From contig JACVJH010000344.1 of the NCBI GenBank assembly GCA_015711895.1, positions 1 through 9,270 of the forward strand: a stretch of 9,270 nt of DNA. Reading direction: 5' to 3'. This DNA is from Candidatus Solincola tengchongensis. GTDB lineage: Bacteria; Actinomycetota; Geothermincolia; Geothermincolales; RBG-13-55-18. The notes below the pieces were generated by a model. The model made no database searches, was not told the DNA's origin, and saw only the letters and a program-made list of their open reading frames with translations. Made by a program: the position numbers and the translations under genes. Position 1 is the stretch's first letter. Every line of letters begins with the position of its first letter. Positions 5,964-9,270 of this stretch are shown here, in pieces.

Positions 5964-6449
5964 TCAGAGCCTCTCGAGTTCCTCGGTGAGCTCCATCCCT
6001 TCGTCACCCAGGTCCTGCAGCGCCTGGAGGTTTTCCACGAAATCCATCACCGCCGTGAGGTCCTCGATGTCGAGCGAGGCGGCTTCCCTTTCCAGCTCAC
6101 CGAAGCGCTCCTCGAGCCTGCCGTAGAAGTCCAGCAGTTCCGCCTGCACGCTCTCCGCCTCACTGGGCACCTGCAGTACTTTAAGCTCGGCGTAGGAATC
6201 CGAGGCCACGTCCTTGCCCTCGCCGAGCGCGCTCTCCAGAAGGGCCATGGAACCTTCCGGGTCCTCCCCGAAATCCGTTTCCGAGAAGACCTCGAAGATG
6301 GAGGAGAGCCGGTCGGCTGTCCCCCCGTGGATCTCGAGCGCCTTTTCCTTGTAGGCGGCCAGAGACGAACCCCCGCAGCCCAGCGAGTTCAGCGCCAGAA
6401 GCGCGGCCACGACAGCGCATAGCGCCACGATTGAGGTCTTCCTCCGCAT
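5964..6449 (-). CDS. Small helical putative lipoprotein
   Basis: Encodes 161 residues. The N-terminus MRRKTSIVALCAVVAALLAL is a classic signal peptide (basic start, hydrophobic core), followed by NSLGC with C25 as the likely lipidated cysteine. The -3 residue is Ser rather than the usual Leu, so the lipobox is imperfect. The mature part (26-161) is acidic and almost wholly helical, with heptad-like stretches at AELLDFYGRLEERFGELERE and near the end at GMELTEELERL. It should be anchored to the outer face of the membrane. ATG 6449 was chosen because the signal peptide starts there. The upstream site is only a GAGGGGGG run 9-16 bases away, and an apparently stronger AAAGGAGG lies 85 bases further up without a nearby start codon. 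No family is recognised; function is unknown. Confidence 0.75.
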   Translation of the reverse strand: MRRKTSIVALCAVVAALLALNSLGCGGSSLAAYKEKALEIHGGTADRLSSIFEVFSETDFGEDPEGSMALLESALGEGKDVASDSYAELKVLQVPSEAESVQAELLDFYGRLEERFGELEREAASLDIEDLTAVMDFVENLQALQDLGDEGMELTEELERL

Positions 6450-6892
6450 TAAACCACCCCCCTCACGTTGTAGAGAGAAAAAGCTCAAAGACGAGACGCC
6501 GTGCAAGGTGTTCCATGACCTCTGCAGCTCTCCACCTCCTTTCGCCGCACGAGTCGCAGCCCCCACCTGTTTTGGTATTAATCGTCGGAAGTGTGGCCCT
6601 TTTCTTTTAGGGCTCCCCTTGCCTCGAGACGGCGGTCTGCGCCTCGCCTTCCGGGAAGGCGCCTCCGGCCCCATCTCGTGTTTCCGGTGGACCGGATGAG
6701 GCGACCGGTCCGGGAACGGGCATCCTGGGATCGCCGGACATGAACCCGTCCCGGCATCGCCGGCCGGTTTATGGCGCAGGATGGGAAAAGCGCTTCCTGG
6801 GCGAAACCCCGCTCCTTACCTCCGATCCGGGGGCAGCGCGAGAGGTGCGTTTCCGGAGAGGAGGCGAGGGCGGAGGAGATGTCCTTTCACGG
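6450..6892. other. Intergenic region upstream of the lipoprotein gene; clustered inverted repeats
   Basis: This gap lies between the stop of the SAM methyltransferase and the start of the lipoprotein, both on the minus strand. No convincing gene is seen. It holds an orphan AAAGGAGG (minus strand, 6542-6535), an AT island GTATTAAT (6575-6582) that may carry the lipoprotein promoter, a small T-loop hairpin GCCCT...AGGGC (6596-6614), and a group of GC-rich inverted repeats at 6689-6763. A purine-rich run on the plus strand (about 6855-6881) adjoins the methyltransferase stop. Confidence 0.45.
6689..6763. repeat. Cluster of adjacent inverted and direct repeats
   Basis: GGACCGG (6689-6695) pairs with CCGGTCC (6705-6711). 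Directly next to it, CGGGAACGGG (6711-6720) pairs with CCCGTCCCG (6745-6753), leaving one A bulged. The 8-mer ATCGCCGG occurs twice (6730-6737 and 6756-6763). The cluster lies downstream of the methyltransferase gene on its strand. It could be a terminator-like or processed RNA structure or a small repeat element. No T-tract is present. Confidence 0.35.
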
Positions 6893-7726
6893 CTACGGCT
6901 TCACGGCTTTGATCATCCCGTAGCCGAAAAGGCCGTTGCGGAAGAAGGAGTCCAGGATCTCACACCCGGCCACGAAGTCCCGGACCTTTTTCTCGGGAAA
7001 GGCCCCCCGCTTCTCGTCGAGGAAACGCAAGGCGTTGTCTCTCCAGCGCATGGGGGTGGGGAGGACCTTTTCCGTGACGTCCAGGACGGTCACCTCCCGG
7101 AAGCCCGCCTCCACAAGCCGGTCGGCGTAGGCGCCCATGGTGGGGAGCTGTCCGGGGCCCCAGGCCTTGAGGAGCTTGTAATATTCTCCCAGATGAGTGA
7201 GGAAGAAGAACAACCCCCTGTGCGGCGAGAGAAGCTTGCGCTGCATTATGTCGCACATGACCAGCGTGCCCCCATCCCGCAGAACGCGGTGACATTCGTA
7301 GAAGAGCTTGCGCTTGTCTAGCATGAGGTGGGCGGCTTCCAGTATCCAGACCAGGTCGAAGGAACGGTCGGGGCACCCGTTGTCCATGCCGTCGGCCACC
7401 CGGAATCGCACCTTGTCGTAACCCCGCTCCCTGGCTCCCTCCTCGGCCAGCCGCACCCCCCGTTCGCTGTTGCTGATGCCCTCCACGAAGCATCCGTACT
7501 TCTCGTGGAGGCGGAAAGCGGGCGTGCCTATGCCGCATCCCACGTCCAGCACCCGGGTATCGGCGGTTATGTCGCACCATTCGGCCATCTTATCGATCAT
7601 GGCCTCCGCGGCCTCAGAGAGCTCCGTTTCCGGCCCGCTGAAGTATCCGAAGTGAAAGTTATCCCCCATGAACTCCTTCCAGGCGTCGGTGATTTCGTCG
7701 TAATGGGTCGCCGAGTCCACCGCCAT
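6893..7726 (-). CDS. Class I SAM-dependent methyltransferase (UbiE/tocopherol-MT/RebM-like)
   Basis: Encodes 277 residues, a usual length for small-molecule C- or O-methyltransferases. The N-terminus (HYDEITDAWKEFMGDNFHFGYF, residues 8-29) resembles the substrate-side helix of the gamma-tocopherol/sarcosine/RebM-like group. Motif I is RVLDVGCGIGTP (58-69), the SAM-binding glycine loop. The EGISNSERGVRLA stretch (82-94) fits the ribose-binding acidic region, DRSFDLVWILEAAHLM (120-135) is motif post-II/IV, and VLRDGGTLVMCD (148-159) is motif VI. The C-terminal GYGMIKAVKP is typical of the family. No signal or membrane helix is seen, so it is cytoplasmic. ATG 7726 follows a G-rich AAAGGGGGGG (7743-7734) that can act as a ribosome site. 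A TetR regulator is divergently encoded, suggesting control by the metabolite it modifies. Fold certain; substrate unknown. Confidence 0.9.
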   Translation of the reverse strand: MAVDSATHYDEITDAWKEFMGDNFHFGYFSGPETELSEAAEAMIDKMAEWCDITADTRVLDVGCGIGTPAFRLHEKYGCFVEGISNSERGVRLAEEGARERGYDKVRFRVADGMDNGCPDRSFDLVWILEAAHLMLDKRKLFYECHRVLRDGGTLVMCDIMQRKLLSPHRGLFFFLTHLGEYYKLLKAWGPGQLPTMGAYADRLVEAGFREVTVLDVTEKVLPTPMRWRDNALRFLDEKRGAFPEKKVRDFVAGCEILDSFFRNGLFGYGMIKAVKP

Positions 7727-7816
7727 TGAGGAACCCCCCCTTTCATATCGATTACCCTGATGCCCGAAGGAATAGGCTCAACTTACGCGAAACGCCGGAC
7801 GTTCTCCGCTGTTTCG

Positions 7817-7836
7817 GCCACTGACGATGCAGTGGC
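7817..7836. promoter_or_regulatory. Putative TetR-family operator (20-bp inverted repeat)
   Basis: GCCACTGACGATGCAGTGGC has perfect 7-base half-sites around a 6-base centre, a usual size for a TetR-family operator. On the minus strand it begins 6 bases after the putative -10 box of the methyltransferase gene, so a bound dimer would cover the transcription start. The TetR gene is the divergent neighbour. Assignment to that regulator is inference; no second copy was seen near the TetR gene itself. Confidence 0.5.
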
Positions 7837-7842
7837 TTATTA

Positions 7843-7871
7843 ATTATGCCCTTGAGAGAATTCCGGCGCAA
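7843..7871 (-). promoter_or_regulatory. Putative promoter of the SAM methyltransferase gene
   Basis: On the minus strand CATAAT (7848-7843), a 5/6 match to TATAAT, lies 17 bases after TTGCGC (7871-7866), a 3/6 match to TTGACA. It is in an AT-rich island in a GC-rich gap and directs transcription toward the gene starting at 7726, leaving a leader of about 110 bases. The 20-bp palindrome lies just downstream of the -10 box. Confidence 0.45.
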
Positions 7872-8241
7872 CGGTAAGGCTCGGATGCGTTGACGTACCT
7901 TTGGCCGCGCATGGGGCATATTTACCGCTGCCCGGCGATGTTAAGCCGTATTGGGTCCTTTCGGATGGAAGTGGCACCCGGAGAGCGCTCGACCCCGGCG
8001 GCGAGAGGCCTCTTCCTTCGGGTTGAATCGGGCGAAGGGGTTGCGGAAACCCTCCTATTACGGAGGGAGCCGGTTCGTGGGGAGTTCCGGCGGGGGAAAT
8101 GGAGGTGGCCAGTTCCTTGAGCATAGCGGGGGACGGAGAACCGGGGATTTCCCTTGGGGGGTATGCTTTAATTTTTAAGATAAACCCTTCACCGGGTTGC
8201 TGCCGGCGCGGCAGGTCTCGTATGGGGAGGGGCAGACACCC

Positions 8242-8934
8242 ATGGTGGCCGACGGGAAGTGGGAGAACCACGGTCGCTCCGCCGAAAGCGGTAGGCCCAA
8301 GGGAAGGATATACGGGGGGCTGACGCAGGAGAAGCGGAGGGAGGCCCGCAGGAGCCGGCTGCTGGAGGCCGGGCTGGAGCTCTTCTCCAGCGAGGGCTAT
8401 CACCGCACCCCCATCGAGCGCATATGCGAGAGATCCCATGTCGCCACGCGCCACTTCTACGAGCTGTATCCCGGGAAGGAGGAATTCTTCCGGGACTTGC
8501 TGGACACCCTCATCGAGGATTCCCGGCGGGCGGTGCTCGAGGCCCTGAGAGGCGAGTTCAAGGACCCCGTGGAGGAGGTGCGGGCCGGGATATCCGCTTT
8601 CGTCCGCTCCTACCTCGATGACCCTCGCCGGGCGCGCGTCATCCTGGTGGAGGCGGTGGGGATCAGCCCGGAGATGGAACGGCACCGCAGGGAGCTCATC
8701 CACGGCTTCGCACGCATCATAGAGGAAAAAGCGGAGGAGATGAAGCGGAGCGGGACGCTCCCCGAGAGGGATTATTCCATGGGCTCTCTGGCTTTGGCGG
8801 GAGCGGTGAATGAGCTGATGATAGACTGGGTGTACTCCAAGTCGCCGCCTCCAAAAGAAAGGGTCATCGAGGAGATCGTCGACCTCTTCCGCCTGGTCAT
8901 CTTCGGGCTGAGCACCCTCAGGGACAGGCTTTGA
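8242..8934 (+). CDS. TetR/AcrR-family transcriptional regulator
   Basis: Encodes 230 residues. Residues 1-27 form a polar tail. The TetR DNA-binding domain follows (about 28-85): RRSRLLEAGLELFSSEGYHR (36-55), then TPIERICERSHVATRHFYEL (56-75) as helix-turn-helix, with HFYELYPGKEEFF as the standard end of the recognition helix and helix 4. Residues 86-230 are the helical ligand-binding and dimer domain, which is variable and gives no clue to the inducer. ATG 8242 is chosen; GGGAGGGG (8225-8232) lies about 9 bases upstream. A longer TTG start at 8197 and a GTG at 8245 are alternatives. It is divergent from the SAM methyltransferase, and the palindrome at 7817-7836 is a good candidate binding site, so it probably represses that gene until a ligand binds. 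Confidence 0.9.
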   Translation: MVADGKWENHGRSAESGRPKGRIYGGLTQEKRREARRSRLLEAGLELFSSEGYHRTPIERICERSHVATRHFYELYPGKEEFFRDLLDTLIEDSRRAVLEALRGEFKDPVEEVRAGISAFVRSYLDDPRRARVILVEAVGISPEMERHRRELIHGFARIIEEKAEEMKRSGTLPERDYSMGSLALAGAVNELMIDWVYSKSPPPKERVIEEIVDLFRLVIFGLSTLRDRL

Positions 8935-8951
8935 TCTTTCCGAAGCGCGGT

Positions 8952-8992
8952 GCCCTCGCGGCCCAGGACTTCACCGGTTGGGGGTCGAGGGC
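8952..8992 (+). terminator. Possible stem-loop after the TetR gene
   Basis: GCCCTCG (8952-8958) and CGAGGGC (8986-8992) form a 7-base stem with a 27-base loop, starting 17 bases after the TetR stop. No T-tract follows, so this is at best a weak or factor-assisted terminator; it may be chance. Confidence 0.25.
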
Positions 8993-9022
8993 GAACCTTC
9001 TCCGGACAGCCGGCAGAAGGGC

Positions 9023-9051
9023 TGCCTCCCCACATGCACATGGCTTATAAT
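9023..9051 (+). promoter_or_regulatory. Promoter of the tRNA-Ser gene
   Basis: A perfect TATAAT (9046-9051) lies 32 bases before the mature 5' end of the tRNA, in an AT-rich patch. The -35 region is weak: CTGCCT (9022-9027) with 18-base spacing is the best match. Position and consensus make this the likely start of the tRNA transcript. Confidence 0.6.
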
Positions 9052-9083
9052 TAACGACGGTGGGCGAATGCCGGGCAAGACGC

Positions 9084-9176
9084 GGAAGGGTGACCGAGCT
9101 GGCCTAAGGTGATCGCCTGCTAAGCGATTGTGCGGGTAAAACCGCACCGTGGGTTCGAATCCCACCCCTTCCGCCA
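9084..9176 (+). tRNA. tRNA-Ser, anticodon GCU (reads AGC/AGU), CCA encoded
   Basis: The acceptor stem GGAAGGG (9084-9090) pairs with CCCTTCC (9166-9172), followed by discriminator G and an encoded CCA (9174-9176). The anticodon stem ATCGC (9112-9116)/GCGAT (9124-9128) closes the loop CTGCTAA with anticodon GCT at 9119-9121. A long variable arm (GTGCGG 9130-9135 with CCGCAC 9142-9147) marks it as a class II tRNA, as serine requires. The T arm GTGGG-TTCGAAT-CCCAC (9149-9165) is perfect. G73, typical of serine tRNAs, is present. All arms fold, so it should be functional. A terminator follows directly. Confidence 0.97.
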
Positions 9177-9184
9177 GCGACCAG

Positions 9185-9216
9185 CCGGGAGAAGGACGGG
9201 TTCTCCCGGTTTGATT
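9185..9216 (+). terminator. Intrinsic terminator of the tRNA-Ser transcript
   Basis: CCGGGAGAA (9185-9193) pairs perfectly with TTCTCCCGG (9201-9209) around a 7-base loop and is followed by TTTGATTAT, a short T-rich tail. It begins 9 bases after the tRNA CCA end. The strong stem and position support a real terminator even though the T-tract is short. Confidence 0.75.
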
Positions 9217-9270
9217 ATCCCTGTATCCGCCTTGGGCCGGGGAAACAAAGCCGCAGGAGGCGGGGCCGTC

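Larger units (their letters stand above)
7727..8241. other. Long divergent promoter region between methyltransferase and TetR genes
   Basis: A 515-base gap with no convincing gene: the open frames inside it lack ribosome sites and family-like sequence. It holds the methyltransferase promoter and a 20-bp palindrome near 7817-7871. A hairpin, CCCTCC-TATTAC-GGAGGG, lies at 8050-8067. An AT island (8167-8185) contains TAAGAT (8176-8181) behind TTGGGG (8154-8159) at 16-base spacing, a weak promoter candidate for the TetR gene. The remaining roughly 200 bases show nothing I can name. Confidence 0.5.

Noticed and set aside
7890..7922. TTGACG as a promoter -35 for a plus-strand transcript
   Set aside because: The nearest -10-like CATATT lies 21 bases away, outside the usual 16-18 spacing, and no gene start follows for over 300 bases.
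7840..8703. Minus-strand frame of 287 residues across the divergent gap and the TetR gene
   Set aside because: It is antisense to a clear TetR protein, has no domain-like sequence, and would cover the promoter region.
9084..9176. tRNA-Ser as an integration site of a mobile element
   Set aside because: There is no integrase, no repeat of the tRNA 3' end in the window and no compositional break. The gene has its own promoter and terminator and looks ordinary.

Overview
This is a GC-rich bacterial chromosomal window with eight intact protein genes, one probable truncated gene at the left edge and one tRNA gene. Starts are preceded by AAGGAGG-type Shine-Dalgarno sites, and the -10-like boxes are AT islands in a GC-rich background. 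The mix of a zinc-ribbon membrane protein, V4R-domain proteins, a corrinoid protein and a TetR/SAM-methyltransferase pair suggests an uncultured, possibly anaerobic Actinomycetota lineage. That assignment is inference: no rRNA or marker protein is present to settle it.

Left part (1-2599, + strand): the C-terminal end of an unrecognised gene, a 213-base gap with a nested hairpin, then three co-directional genes. These encode a six-helix membrane protein of unknown family and two tandem paralogous V4R-type (4-vinyl reductase/XylR-N-like) proteins of 246 and 244 residues. Three conserved cysteines fall at identical positions (202, 228, 236) in the two paralogs. The three genes look like one transcription unit, perhaps a ligand-sensing or tetrapyrrole/aromatic-binding module beside a membrane partner.

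Middle (2600-6449): a convergent junction with a nested inverted repeat leads into a minus-strand gene for a zinc-ribbon, single-helix membrane protein with two C-terminal repeats 77 residues apart. After a gap of about 600 bases, a plus-strand pair encodes a methyltransferase-type corrinoid protein (TTG start, DxHxxG motif) and a small DUF6506-like protein, with no corrinoid methyltransferase in the window. Facing them on the minus strand is a small helical putative lipoprotein.

Right part (6450-9270): a minus-strand class I SAM-dependent C/O-methyltransferase and a plus-strand TetR/AcrR regulator are divergently arranged around a 515-base gap. In that gap a 20-bp inverted repeat sits at the expected transcription start of the methyltransferase promoter, so it is a good candidate operator. 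A tRNA-Ser(GCU) gene with its own TATAAT promoter, encoded CCA end and an intrinsic terminator closes the window.

No CRISPR array, insertion sequence, integrase, rRNA or recognisable riboswitch was found. The most interesting items are the membrane protein/double V4R cassette, the corrinoid-DUF6506 pair and the TetR-methyltransferase divergon. None can be called a new system from sequence alone.
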